Assembly: GCA_031254875.1 (NCBI GenBank)
Contig: JAIRTW010000001.1
Coordinates: forward strand, 1 to 43,545
Direction: 5' to 3'
From: Candidatus Bathycorpusculum termitum
GTDB lineage: Archaea; Thermoproteota; Bathyarchaeia; Bathyarchaeales; Bathycorpusculaceae
Length of the DNA stretch: 43,545 bases
Under the pieces are notes generated by a model, which saw nothing but the letters and a program-made list of their open reading frames with translations, made no database searches and was not told the origin of the DNA. The translations under genes were made by a program, and so were the position numbers. The stretch's first letter is position 1. The number at the start of each line of letters is the position of its first letter. This document shows, piece by piece, positions 18,090 to 26,944 of the stretch.

Positions 18090-18925
18090 TCGGTTCCCTT
18101 GAAGAGTAATCTGTTGCGAAGCCGATCGTAGAAGTTGGTTTCAAACCGTATGAAGGAAGTTACGTTTTTTGATTTTGTCACTTTCACCGTTAATGCGTCA
18201 GTACTTATCTGCTTGCGGTAATTACCGTCGATTAAAACCAGCATCCTTTCGGGTTTAAGTACATTAAAGGTCAAGGTGGAATCTGCAGGAAATACCAAGG
18301 AATGAAACACTGTTAAAGAGCAGATGGGCGTTAGCACAAATGCGTCAACCTCATTATCCAGCACGGGGCCGCCTGCGGAAAGCGAGTAGCCAGTGGAACC
18401 GGTTTGGGTGCTGGCGATTAAGCCGTCGGCTTGACATTTGAGGATGGGCTTGCCGTTTTTGCAGATCTCGGCGTAGAGTATCTTGGAGGGATCCCCTGTG
18501 GAGATGACAACGTCGTTTAGGGCGTCGGGGAGGACTTCTTGACCGGCACATACCGCCATCTTTGTGGATTTTTCTATGCGATAGTCACCTCTTAGGATAC
18601 GGTCCACAGCATTACAGGCATCTTGGGGTTCAACTTCAGTTAAGAACCCCCGGACACCCATGTTAACTGTGAGAAGAGGAGGCTCGGGTTTAGGCGCGGT
18701 TATGGCGGCTCGGAGTATGGTGCCGTCGCCGCCGATGGCGATTATAAAATCAGTTTTCATCTCGGCGAGTGGGATGAATTGCTCTTTGCTTGTGATTTTA
18801 CCGGCAAGAGAATCCTCTATGTAAACCTTCAAACCCTTCTTGACAAGGTATTCTGCCAGCTCATTAGAAAGATTTAGCGCCTGCTTTTGGTCATATCGAG
18901 CAACTAAACCAACGCTTTTAAACAT
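18086..18925 (-). CDS. nadK: NAD kinase
   Basis: 279 residues. The diagnostic GGDGTILRA sits near residue 54, followed by the NE/ND motif DALNDVVIS and TGSTGYSLSAGGP, the conserved substrate and dimer elements. It phosphorylates NAD to NADP. ATG 18925 has AGGAG eight bases upstream; a GTG three codons earlier overlaps that site. It is first in a two-gene operon with nob1. A separate NAD synthase gene is at 24753. Confidence 0.95.
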   Translation of the reverse strand: MFKSVGLVARYDQKQALNLSNELAEYLVKKGLKVYIEDSLAGKITSKEQFIPLAEMKTDFIIAIGGDGTILRAAITAPKPEPPLLTVNMGVRGFLTEVEPQDACNAVDRILRGDYRIEKSTKMAVCAGQEVLPDALNDVVISTGDPSKILYAEICKNGKPILKCQADGLIASTQTGSTGYSLSAGGPVLDNEVDAFVLTPICSLTVFHSLVFPADSTLTFNVLKPERMLVLIDGNYRKQISTDALTVKVTKSKNVTSFIRFETNFYDRLRNRLLFKGTE

Positions 18926-19247
18926 ACTCACCACTCCTAAATACGGGTGAACCTTAATCTATATTAACGTTCGTAGGGGGATAGACGGTTTTTTCTTAGC
19001 CGCCAAAGAAGGTTAGCCTCCATGCGACGATCAGAAAAATCTGTTGTGAACAGCCGCTAGAGATGTCATTAAAGACATGAACCTTCATAACATAAAAAAC
19101 ATGGAATCATGTTTTAACATAAAAATGGCAAAAATAACCGTGAAAAAACAGGATGTTACCGCTTAAAGCACCCAAACCAACATGCCCAACCACAGATACG
19201 GTTTTATCCCATAACCACTATTAGTAATATTCCCTGAAGTCTTATCT
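18926..19247. other. Intergenic region with an 8-base-arm dyad
   Basis: This is the divergent region between nadK and the Sm-like gene. It holds a perfect dyad AAAACATG-GAAT-CATGTTTT (19096-19115) and a smaller one ATGTC-N6-GACAT near 19064-19079. The larger dyad lies about 130 bases before the Sm-like gene and could be an operator. No gene is seen. Confidence 0.45.
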
Positions 19248-19547
19248 ATGCCCGAGCAAGAATTGCCCCCCTCCATCTTCTACATGCTGGAGCGAAATGT
19301 TGGCAAAAAAATCCGCGTCATTCTCGACCCGTCTTACGGTTTTGAAGGTACCCTAGTAGCGGTCACTCAGGCACCCCTTTCAGGCATCTGGCTCTCTGAG
19401 GCAGAAGCAATCGTTTTGCGCTCCACTATGGCCCAACCAATTCCACAGGTGGCTAGCCGCGAAGAAAGAGGAGAATTGTACCTAAACCTAAATTCCGTTC
19501 AAAGAATAGAAGTTCTGCCCGCGGCTCAACCCAGAGGTAGCAGATAG
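19248..19547 (+). CDS. Sm-like domain protein
   Basis: 99 residues. VGKKIRVILDPSYGFEGTLVAVT resembles the Sm1 strand set and LYLNLNSVQRIEVL the Sm2 set, joined by a longer than usual insert (WLSEAEAIVLRSTMAQPIPQ). A small RNA-binding LSm-type barrel is likely, but it is not a canonical SmAP1 because the usual MN/RGD signatures are absent. It is a single-gene unit on the plus strand, about 160 bases from the 3' end of the convergent Sec61-beta gene. Confidence is good that it is a gene and moderate for the fold. Confidence 0.7.
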   Translation: MPEQELPPSIFYMLERNVGKKIRVILDPSYGFEGTLVAVTQAPLSGIWLSEAEAIVLRSTMAQPIPQVASREERGELYLNLNSVQRIEVLPAAQPRGSR

Positions 19548-19708
19548 AAAACAAGAAATTGTTTTTAGACACCTTATAATCTAATTTTTAGGGATAATAC
19601 ATTTGATATTTTTCGTTAACTTTGTACATTAAAATACTTATTTCCAAATATATAAGAGGCCCAAAACTAAAGTTTAAGAATTGATTACTCCAAAAGTTGA
19701 AAAGGAGC

Positions 19709-19879
19709 TTAGAAGAAGACTCTAGCTAAGACTGAAACAACAATAAATGAAACAGCTATGGCAACGAGCAGTTCAGGGCGGATCTTTATACCTTCGGTTT
19801 CTTCCTCAAAGAACCTCAGCAAACCAGCACTTGCCGCAGGCATTGGGCCGCCTTCTTTCTTTCGCTTTCTCATACCCAT
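19709..19879 (-). CDS. secG: Preprotein translocase Sec61-beta subunit
   Basis: A 56-residue protein: a basic N-terminus (MGMRKRKKEGG), the conserved PMPAASAGLLRFFEEE, then one C-terminal membrane helix (LLVAIAVSFIVVSVLARVFF). This is the standard archaeal Sec61-beta architecture, a tail-anchored accessory subunit of the SecYE translocon. A second ATG two codons downstream (19873) is an alternative start. It is short and isolated but diagnostic. Confidence 0.92.
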   Translation of the reverse strand: MGMRKRKKEGGPMPAASAGLLRFFEEETEGIKIRPELLVAIAVSFIVVSVLARVFF

Positions 19880-20281
19880 TAAACATCAACAGCCTAAAGC
19901 GTGATATATGCCTAATATGGGCTTAAACTAATTAAGCTTTGCCAAAAAATCTACTTTTGGACAAATCTATTTCAGGTGGATTCGGAGCTAAAAGCCTATG
20001 GTTACACATAACGAGTTACGGTTTCAATAAGAAAAATGTATGTATTTAGCTTACTGCGATTAGCAACGGAGGGGCTTCTAGTCTCCAGAACCTTTTCACC
20101 AGCATAGACCTCAAAAATAATAGACGCCGCGCACATATATGCACATTTGTTTAGCCATTAATGAATTTTATAAAAATTTGTTTAAAATTGCAGATTTTGG
20201 TATACAGAAGCATCAACCAAACACAGAAAAACCACTTAACTTTATAACCGCAGAGCAACAGTTCTCTCTAAGGTTAACGCT
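19880..20281. other. Gene-free stretch before the MazG-like gene
   Basis: It contains the MazG-gene promoter: AACTTTATAACC near 20237-20248 and AAGG eight bases before the ATG. A 44-codon minus-strand frame (20002-20136, starting MCAASIIFEVYAGEK) is open but lacks a ribosome binding site and is not called. Confidence 0.4.
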
Positions 20282-20569
20282 ATGCAGATAAGTGAATTCC
20301 AAGAAATGATGAGACGCCTCTATTTTGAACGGGACAACACACGTGGTGTCGAGGGCACCTTTAGCTGGCTGATGGATGAAGTTCAAGAGTTAGGTGCAGA
20401 ACTCAAAAACAACAACCGTGAAGCTACCGAAAAAGAATTCGCCGATGTCATCGCTTGGCTGGCATCACTAGCAAACATTATGGGCATAGATCTCGAGAAA
20501 GCCGCACTTGCAAAGTACCCAAACAAATGCCCCAAATGCGCCTCATCACCCTGTCAGTGTACATTTTAG
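20282..20569 (+). CDS. MazG-like nucleotide pyrophosphohydrolase
   Basis: 95 residues. WLMDEVQELGAEL supplies the first acidic cluster and EFADVIAWLASLANIMGIDL the second, the helical MazG metal-binding arrangement. The C-terminus is a Cys-rich tail (CPKCASSPCQC), as often seen in archaeal single-domain MazG proteins. It probably hydrolyses non-canonical or excess NTPs to NMPs. The stop is immediately adjacent to the stop of the convergent winged-helix gene, with no base between. Confidence 0.88.
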   Translation: MQISEFQEMMRRLYFERDNTRGVEGTFSWLMDEVQELGAELKNNNREATEKEFADVIAWLASLANIMGIDLEKAALAKYPNKCPKCASSPCQCTF

Positions 20570-20842
20570 TTAGCCCAGACGCTTCTGCCCCAAACCCGTC
20601 GCGAGCCAAATGTAGCGGCGACTACCTCTGCGCTCGACAGTTCCTTCGCATTTTAGAAGACGGAGATGATATATCACAACATTGTAGTTCAATCGGGAGG
20701 TTTGAGCGAGTTTAACGGCACTTAAAGCCTCGCGATCAAGCAACACCAAAAGTTTGGTTCGAGCAGAGAGCCCACTGCGGACATTCCGAATACTTTTTAG
20801 ATAAGCGTTGGGATGCCAAGTTTGCTTTATGATGCCCACCAT
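20570..20842 (-). CDS. Small winged-helix DNA-binding protein
   Basis: 90 residues, mostly one ArsR-like winged helix: LVLLDREALSAVKLAQTSRL for the first helices, NYNVVIYHLRLLKCEG as the recognition helix, then the wing VERRGSRRYIW. It is probably a transcription regulator; targets are unknown. A TTTAAAGC box about 25-35 bases before the ATG and the absence of a Shine-Dalgarno point to a leaderless transcript. Convergent with the MazG-like gene. Confidence 0.75.
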   Translation of the reverse strand: MVGIIKQTWHPNAYLKSIRNVRSGLSARTKLLVLLDREALSAVKLAQTSRLNYNVVIYHLRLLKCEGTVERRGSRRYIWLATGLGQKRLG

Positions 20843-20877
20843 TAATTAGTGCATAGTTATGCTTGAAAAGCTTTAAA

Positions 20878-23800
20878 CTATTTGAAGTCAAAGAGCGTGA
20901 CTTGCTTGGGTTTTTTGTTATCAAACATCAAAGTAATTTCTTCTTTGATGAGATTCATGCGTTGTGTATAATAGTTAGGCAACCCGTATTTATCAACGAG
21001 CTGCTGGGCCGCCTTGAGATATTTTTCAATGTTCCCTCGATAAACCGTAAGAGTGAGAGCTCCGCCGCATCGAGTACATTTACCGCTAAGAGGTAAACGA
21101 CGGTATTTTGCGTTACAGGATTTACAACGAAACCCCTGAGTGGAAAAAGCACGCATATTACCAGCGATGTCACGCATCAAATGAGTGTTTAGGACTTTTA
21201 GGGCAACCCGTTTGGCATCGACCGCATCAATTTTTTCTCCCAGACCCAACTGCATGTTAAGTTTATCAATCATGGATTTGAATTCTTTGTAGCTACTGTT
21301 GGCGTTGCCAAGATTGATATCAGTACAGGGGGTGGTAAATTGGAAGCCCTCAAATTGGCCCTCTGTGCCCAACCGATGGCTGATAACATCCATGAATGCA
21401 CTGATGGGGCGAGCGTCACCTTTGATTAGAGTTTGCTTGTAGAATTCTAATGGATAGGCGGCACTGACATCAAAGTCATGCGCCTGTCGCTGCACCTCTT
21501 GGGTGTTTACAAATGGGATAAGCAATATGGGTGCGTCCATGATACCACCTATTTGCGAGGGTAAAAAGTCCCGAGAAAAGTTAATCAGTGTATCAAGGGC
21601 TAGCATGATAGCATCTTCGTCGCCATCGCAATCCCGACGCTTAGCAGAATGCCAGACGGGATGAGCATAGATCAAGTTGCGATCAGTGTAACCGACGACT
21701 CTTCCCAGAATACAGGCACAGGTATGGGGAGCTAAACCAAAGATTAGATGGCCAACCATATCTTCGGGTTTTGTGACATTGTAGAAAGCGGGAAGCCCAT
21801 AGACACGGGTGAGAAGCTCATCGATAAAGCGAGCCGTCTGCACCAAATATGTGCCGGCGCTCCAGGGGATGACAACGTCTTGAATTTTTAGCTCGCAAAC
21901 TTGCTGAGGATCGATTAGAGGTAAGCCGTGGATGTCTGCATGATAACCCATCTGGTGCATCTTTTCAATGGAAACCCCGATTTCAGCAGACGTGATATGC
22001 GTGAGTGGTGCATTAGTGCCGTCGAAACGTATGGTACCATCCTTGTAGGTGGATACACCATGCTTTGCCCGCAGAATACCCTTTTCGATAATTTCAGGTG
22101 TTTTGCTGGCGCTGGTTAAGCCCTTCACACCACGCAACATTTTAGGGGTTGAACAACCAAGGTTGCTACTCGCAGTCGAGAGCAATTCTTTAAAGTTGAG
22201 AGGCTGACGCTGATAGAACACCGCATCAGCTTTACAGATACTGCAATAATTATCTTTGAGGGGACGACAACACCGAGGACAAACCTTTTCGCAAACCGTT
22301 AGGACCTTGCAGGTATTACATTTTATTTTTATGGTGTAGGATTTACAACTGGGGCATTTGCGTTTGGCTAACTCGACAAAAACAGGCCCTTTCTTAGCCG
22401 CTGCACAGAGGTCACGGTGAGAACCCCCTGCTAAACTCACTGGGAACAATACATGTACCATGGGACGCATTTCACGGTGTTTAGCCTTCTCAGGTCTACC
22501 CATACGACCACCCACATAAGTCGGCGCTTTATCCTTAACCAAAACACCACACAATAGACTTAGCAATTCCAACACAGGAGCAACCTGCAGAGGTTCAGTT
22601 AGACGAGGGGTCCCATAGCCAAGAGTAAAAGCCATAGCAGCCGCATCTTCCCCAGTTATAACAATTGTATCATCGACAAATTTGTAGGGGACAAAAATTT
22701 TACGAAGTACCTTAACAACCTCATCACTGGCTATACCGGCGATTTTTGTAACCACCCCATCATCGATTAGGGTTACTTCGCAGGCTAAAAACCAGTTACG
22801 CAAAGAGGCTATTTCTTGAGGCGTTGAAAGATTTGTCCAAAAAAAGGTTGCGCTGGGGGATAGCGGGATACCCAAGTTTTGGCTAAGAGCAACAGCTTCT
22901 TTGGTTGTAGGCTTATTTTTGAAGGGATCACATATGAATCCCTCAATACGCTCAGCAGAAACGGGATAGTCATTAACAACTTTGGTGTAATCGCCGTCGT
23001 ACTTTGCAAGGGCGTTTTGGAGGTCCTTTACCCACCATTCCTCCACGTATCCCGAGGGGGGAAGCGCCTTGTTGCTGTAGAGAAAGTCGCCAAAATCGAT
23101 GAGCATATCGCCTAGAAATAGGATTTTTTGAATTTTACCCTTAACAGTGGATTCATAATTCTCCAGTGATACCCTAACCACTGAGCCATCTTTAAGTAAC
23201 ACCACAGGTTGCTCGATGCTGTCCACAGGCAGGGTAACGCCGCCTTTGCCAGGAAGTTCTAGTCGCATCTGGGTACCGGCGGCTAGAAAGCTTTCCACGA
23301 CAAGCATGGTGGCAGGATGGATGCCCACAGCGGAGAGGCCGGTGTTTCTTGATCGACCATATCGAAGCCGAAAGCCGCCGCGTGTTGAGGGAAACGCAAA
23401 GATGGGACGACCGGCAATCACGTCGTCCATAAAGCCGCCGGATTTCTTCTCAGATTTTTTCTTAAAGCTCTTGAGCCATTCCCAGCCTGAGAAACCGAGT
23501 TTGTCGATGATAACATTGACCTTTAATGCGCGACCGACGATGCCGTCGTTTATGACACGAAGGGCTCCGCCTCGGACACGATTTGTTTCTACCCGTTCTA
23601 GGTTGCGGTATGAGGAGACTTCAACGGGGTCTGATTCGGTACCGGTACATTCAACTGGAACAAGGTTAAGTGCTTTGCGGAGTTCCTCATCGGGGATGTG
23701 GTATTGGAAGCGGCCAACTGAGCGTTCGTAGAGTCGGAGTTCTTCTATAAAGCGAGAGATTTCTTCTTCGGTTGGCTTGTAAACGTCTAAGCTCAGTTCC

Positions 23801-24303
23801 TGCCGTACATAGTCGCCAACGACAAGTGTTAAGGCTTGATCGGTGCCTCCGGCTGAACGGATGGGGCCGGCAAAGTAGATTCCAAGATATCGAGTTTGGT
23901 CAGCATTCTTTTTAATTTTCACTTGGGCGATGCCTTGAATTGGTGCAGCGGTTAAGCCTTCAGTGAAAATCGCCAACGCTGTGCGGATGGCCTGCTCGGC
24001 TAGTTTTTCAGGTTCTTTTTCCTCGTCAGTTAGAGCAAATCGACCCTGGGCTATTTCTTTAGCGGCATAGAAAGCGATTTCTTCTCGAGGCATAGTCTTA
24101 CTGAGTTCTCTAATGCTAACAGCAACGCCTTTAGGTCCAACTAACCCCTCAACCAAATCCGCGATGTCTTGTGCTATGATGCATTCAGTTTTAAGCGCAG
24201 GGTCTAATCCCATGGATCGGGCACTGTCGCTTATGGCGTAGAGACGTTTGAGTTCGTCTTCCATCGTTTGAATGTAGAGTTTATAGCCCTTGCTTATGTT
24301 CAA
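20878..24303 (-). CDS. polC: DNA polymerase D large (catalytic) subunit DP2
   Basis: 1141 residues without an intein. A zinc cluster (CPSCKSYTIKIKCNTC...CPRCCRPL...CSIC) lies at about 645-690. The active-site acidic stretch AKRRDCDGDEDAIML is at about 888. A second zinc knuckle (CKSCNAKY...CTRCGG) sits near 1064-1085. The last residues KQVTLFDFK form a PCNA-interacting peptide. PolD is the replicative polymerase of most archaea outside Sulfolobales-type lineages; its small subunit is at 31046. The start is TTG with no clear Shine-Dalgarno; ATG at 24264 is an alternative that would remove a plausible N-terminal helix. Confidence 0.97.
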   Translation of the reverse strand: MNISKGYKLYIQTMEDELKRLYAISDSARSMGLDPALKTECIIAQDIADLVEGLVGPKGVAVSIRELSKTMPREEIAFYAAKEIAQGRFALTDEEKEPEKLAEQAIRTALAIFTEGLTAAPIQGIAQVKIKKNADQTRYLGIYFAGPIRSAGGTDQALTLVVGDYVRQELSLDVYKPTEEEISRFIEELRLYERSVGRFQYHIPDEELRKALNLVPVECTGTESDPVEVSSYRNLERVETNRVRGGALRVINDGIVGRALKVNVIIDKLGFSGWEWLKSFKKKSEKKSGGFMDDVIAGRPIFAFPSTRGGFRLRYGRSRNTGLSAVGIHPATMLVVESFLAAGTQMRLELPGKGGVTLPVDSIEQPVVLLKDGSVVRVSLENYESTVKGKIQKILFLGDMLIDFGDFLYSNKALPPSGYVEEWWVKDLQNALAKYDGDYTKVVNDYPVSAERIEGFICDPFKNKPTTKEAVALSQNLGIPLSPSATFFWTNLSTPQEIASLRNWFLACEVTLIDDGVVTKIAGIASDEVVKVLRKIFVPYKFVDDTIVITGEDAAAMAFTLGYGTPRLTEPLQVAPVLELLSLLCGVLVKDKAPTYVGGRMGRPEKAKHREMRPMVHVLFPVSLAGGSHRDLCAAAKKGPVFVELAKRKCPSCKSYTIKIKCNTCKVLTVCEKVCPRCCRPLKDNYCSICKADAVFYQRQPLNFKELLSTASSNLGCSTPKMLRGVKGLTSASKTPEIIEKGILRAKHGVSTYKDGTIRFDGTNAPLTHITSAEIGVSIEKMHQMGYHADIHGLPLIDPQQVCELKIQDVVIPWSAGTYLVQTARFIDELLTRVYGLPAFYNVTKPEDMVGHLIFGLAPHTCACILGRVVGYTDRNLIYAHPVWHSAKRRDCDGDEDAIMLALDTLINFSRDFLPSQIGGIMDAPILLIPFVNTQEVQRQAHDFDVSAAYPLEFYKQTLIKGDARPISAFMDVISHRLGTEGQFEGFQFTTPCTDINLGNANSSYKEFKSMIDKLNMQLGLGEKIDAVDAKRVALKVLNTHLMRDIAGNMRAFSTQGFRCKSCNAKYRRLPLSGKCTRCGGALTLTVYRGNIEKYLKAAQQLVDKYGLPNYYTQRMNLIKEEITLMFDNKKPKQVTLFDFK

Positions 24304-24415
24304 GCGGTCAGCTCACAGTCAAAATATGCACTAAGGGTTATTTTGGCTTTCGAAACCAACGAAAATATACAAAGGAGAGATTAGATGTTTGGTTACCGGT
24401 TACCATAAAATGTGT

Positions 24416-24676
24416 TTACTGACCTGCGGCGGGGGTTCTTCTTGCGGATCCGTAAATTCTATCGGTTAACATACAATAGACGTCAACCTCGCTCTGTGGT
24501 GCTTTAATTGTAAAGTCCTCTTTGAGTCCACAACTACTGCATTGGGCAACGGCATGTCCGCCTTCCTCCCGTGAGATTTCTACGCGGATGGTTTCCTTTC
24601 CGCATCTAGGGCAGGAGAAGAATTTCGGTAACTTCTTTTTTGGTATATGAACAACTTTTTTCCGTCTGCGCCCCAT
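24416..24676 (-). CDS. Elf1-like zinc-ribbon transcription elongation factor
   Basis: 86 residues. A very basic start (MGRRRKKVVHIPKKKLPKFF) leads into a four-cysteine ribbon: CPRCG, then CSSCG 20-odd residues later. This matches archaeal Elf1 homologues, which associate with elongating RNA polymerase. AGATATATAACC about 20-35 bases upstream is the TATA box and AAGG precedes the ATG. Divergent from nadE. Confidence 0.85.
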   Translation of the reverse strand: MGRRRKKVVHIPKKKLPKFFSCPRCGKETIRVEISREEGGHAVAQCSSCGLKEDFTIKAPQSEVDVYCMLTDRIYGSARRTPAAGQ

Positions 24677-24752
24677 ACAAATGCCTTCTGGTTATATATC
24701 TGATGATGTTGCATAATATTTATGCCTGTCCTTAAATACTTGCCTACTCACC

Positions 24753-25616
24753 ATGCATAGGAACGTGGATCTTGTGAAATTGACACCTTCTATATTGGAG
24801 ATGGATTTTGGGGAGGTACAGAAAAGGATCTGCCGCTTCATCAAAGAATACGTTGGAACCGCAGAAGCAAAAGGCATCGTTTTGGGGCTAAGTGGGGGAG
24901 TTGACAGTGCAACTGTTGCGGCATTGGCAAGCTTGGCTGTGGGAGGCGAGAATGTCTTGGCGCTTCTGCTTCCAGAAAAAGAAACCAACAAGCAAAAAGA
25001 TCTGGAGGACGCTAATACCATCGCCAACCAATTCCACCTGCAGACACAACTCTGCGATATGACAGAAGCTCTAAACGGTATCTACAAAAGTATCCCCGTC
25101 TATGACCGCACGGACCGACTCTGTAAAGGAAACATCAAAGCCAGAACACGCATGATTTTTCTCTACTACTATGCTAACAACCAAAAACGTATCGTTTGCG
25201 GCTCCTCAGACAAGTCGGAAACCATGATGGGCTACTTTACTAAATGGGGCGATGCCGCAGCAGACATTACACCAAACATTGATCTCTATAAAAGCCAGGT
25301 GCGTAAGCTAGCGCTGTATTTGGGAATTCCAAAAGAACTGGCGTTAAAACCCTCGACACCAGCGCTGTGGCCCGAACAACTTGCAGAATCGGAACTGGAA
25401 ATTAGGTATGAAACTCTTGACCTCATTCTCTATGGGCTTGAGCGGTTTATGAAGCCTGAGGAAATTGCTGAGCAACTAGATATTGAGCAGGGTATCGTTG
25501 ATAGGGTTAAGGCTCGGTTGCTGGCAAATGAGCATAAACGCAGAGTGCCTCTTGCGCCTAAACTTGGTTTTCGAACTATGGGAAATGATTTTAGGCTCCC
25601 AAGACACACCTACTAA
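24753..25616 (+). CDS. nadE: NAD+ synthase
   Basis: 287 residues of the adenine-nucleotide alpha-hydrolase fold. It has the ATP PP-loop LSGGVDSA at 46-53, then GSSDKSETMMGYFTKWGDAAADI, a diagnostic NadE stretch, and KPSTPALWPEQLAESELEI. It makes NAD from deamido-NAD and ATP. There is no fused glutaminase domain, so it should use ammonia, but a free nitrilase-family amidase gene begins 12 bases downstream. A CCTTAAATACT box at about 24731-24741 suggests a near-leaderless transcript. Confidence 0.95.
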   Translation: MHRNVDLVKLTPSILEMDFGEVQKRICRFIKEYVGTAEAKGIVLGLSGGVDSATVAALASLAVGGENVLALLLPEKETNKQKDLEDANTIANQFHLQTQLCDMTEALNGIYKSIPVYDRTDRLCKGNIKARTRMIFLYYYANNQKRIVCGSSDKSETMMGYFTKWGDAAADITPNIDLYKSQVRKLALYLGIPKELALKPSTPALWPEQLAESELEIRYETLDLILYGLERFMKPEEIAEQLDIEQGIVDRVKARLLANEHKRRVPLAPKLGFRTMGNDFRLPRHTY

Positions 25617-25628
25617 AAGAGAAGTATC

Positions 25629-26462
25629 ATGAAAACCAAAATCAAGCTTGCCCTCTGTCAAATCAGCAGCAGACGAGAAAACAAGGAGGTAAATTTTGCC
25701 CAATTTGAAGAATTAACGTTTAAAGCAAAGGAGCAGGGGGTAGATTTAGCGATTTTTCCCGAGATGTCTCTTACAGGCTACATTCTTTATGATCAGGTTT
25801 ATGAGCAAGCTGAGCTAATTCCTGGGCCTTCAGTGCAAAAAGTTGAGGAACTGGCCAAAAAGACGGGTGTACATATTATTTTTGGGATGCCGGAGTTGAG
25901 TGAAAAAACCCAAGCTACGCTCTATAATACCGCTGTGTTTGTGGGACCGGGGGGTTATATTGGTAAATACCGTAAAATGTATCTGCCTACTCATAGTGTG
26001 TTTGAAGAAAAACGGTATTTCCGTCCGGGATATGAGCCGGCGGTGTTCCAAACCAGCATAGGTAACATCGGATTGACGATTTGTTATGATGTTTTCTTTC
26101 CCGAAGCGTTTAGGTTACCCCGTTTGAATGGCGCACAGCTTATTGTTTGTATTTCTGCGTCGCCAGCGGTTCGTCGTGGTTATTTTGAAATCTTGACTGC
26201 AGCTCGAGCCTTGGAAAATACGGCATATTTGGCTTATGTTAATCTCTCGGGTGTGGAGGATGGCTTGCAGTTTTGGGGTGGAAGTCGTCTTGTTGGCCCC
26301 ACAGGTGATGTTTTAGCTAAAGCCAAGGTTAATGAGCAAGATTTTGTGGTTTGTGAGGTTGATTTTTCGGATTTACGCATGGCTGAAGCGTTTATTCCTG
26401 TTCTGCGGGATTTGCGTCCGGAACTCTATGATAAATTGAGGCAACTCTCCGAGGAGATTTAG
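25629..26462 (+). CDS. Nitrilase-family carbon-nitrogen hydrolase
   Basis: 277 residues with the full catalytic triad: Glu45 in FPEMSLTGY, Lys116 in GKYRKMYLP, Cys152 in TICYDVFFPEAF. The family hydrolyses amides and nitriles. Eukaryotic and many bacterial NAD synthases carry a nitrilase-like glutaminase domain, and here such a protein is encoded 12 bases after nadE. It may supply ammonia in trans or simply share its promoter; the substrate cannot be told from sequence. GAGAAG six bases before the ATG is a fair ribosome binding site. Confidence 0.88.
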   Translation: MKTKIKLALCQISSRRENKEVNFAQFEELTFKAKEQGVDLAIFPEMSLTGYILYDQVYEQAELIPGPSVQKVEELAKKTGVHIIFGMPELSEKTQATLYNTAVFVGPGGYIGKYRKMYLPTHSVFEEKRYFRPGYEPAVFQTSIGNIGLTICYDVFFPEAFRLPRLNGAQLIVCISASPAVRRGYFEILTAARALENTAYLAYVNLSGVEDGLQFWGGSRLVGPTGDVLAKAKVNEQDFVVCEVDFSDLRMAEAFIPVLRDLRPELYDKLRQLSEEI

Positions 26463-26492
26463 CTCACATACGAGTTTGATTCTGTAAAATGG

Positions 26493-26574
26493 TATCACAG
26501 ATGCATCACAGTGCTGTGATGTCAAGTGATTTAGGTGAAATCACCGTGATTTAGGCGTGATTAGGTGATGTCAC
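26493..26574. repeat. Cluster of GTGAT/ATCAC dyads and direct repeats
   Basis: Within 82 bases are a perfect dyad CATCACAG-TG-CTGTGATG (26504-26521), a second GTGATTT-AGGTG-AAATCAC (26526-26544), and GTGATGTCAC (26565-26574). There are also direct repeats GTGATTTAGG starting at 26526 and 26546, exactly 20 bases apart, plus a shorter GTGATTAGG at 26557. Same-face spacing over two helical turns is typical of cooperative protein-binding sites. Confidence 0.7.
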
Positions 26575-26944
26575 AACGGTTTTTTGGCAATAACACCTGT
26601 GAGGTTAGGGTGTGAGAGTATGTTTTGGTGCTAGTTTAGGGTTAAAAAAGTGTGTTTTATTTCACTGGAAATGTTAAAATTGGGCGGGGGAATTTGGGGG
26701 TGTTTGCAAAAGTGCATTTTTTATGTAAAGTTTAGGTAGCTGGACGTAAAAAAATACCGAGAAATTAGCCTTTTCTATGTCAACTGGCATAAATTAAGCG
26801 TTAAATTTCAAAACATTAGATTTAACCAGTCATTTAACTGAATAAAGGCTTATTTATCCGCATTTTAATGCGGTAAATTAGGTTTTTGAGGGGGTGAAAG
26901 GATAAAAACATGAGTTAGTATACAAATCTGTATCCATTTAGACT
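26575..26944. other. Gene-free stretch before the 26945 gene
   Basis: It contains G-rich tracts (TTGGGCGGGGG near 26680, TTGGGGGTG near 26694) preceded by TTCACTGGAAATG (26661-26673), which loosely resembles an origin-recognition-box dyad but with the wrong spacing to the G-string. GTATACAAAT near 26918 may be the promoter of the next gene. No gene is seen. Confidence 0.35.

Noticed and set aside
20002-20136. 44-codon minus-strand frame starting MCAASIIFEVYAGEK, slightly reminiscent of small CooT-like proteins
   Set aside because: Too short, no ribosome binding site, and the similarity is limited to the first two residues and general composition.
26640-26705. Possible additional origin box (TTCACTGGAAATG followed by G-runs)
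   Set aside because: The distance between dyad and G-string does not match the three better boxes and the dyad is degenerate.
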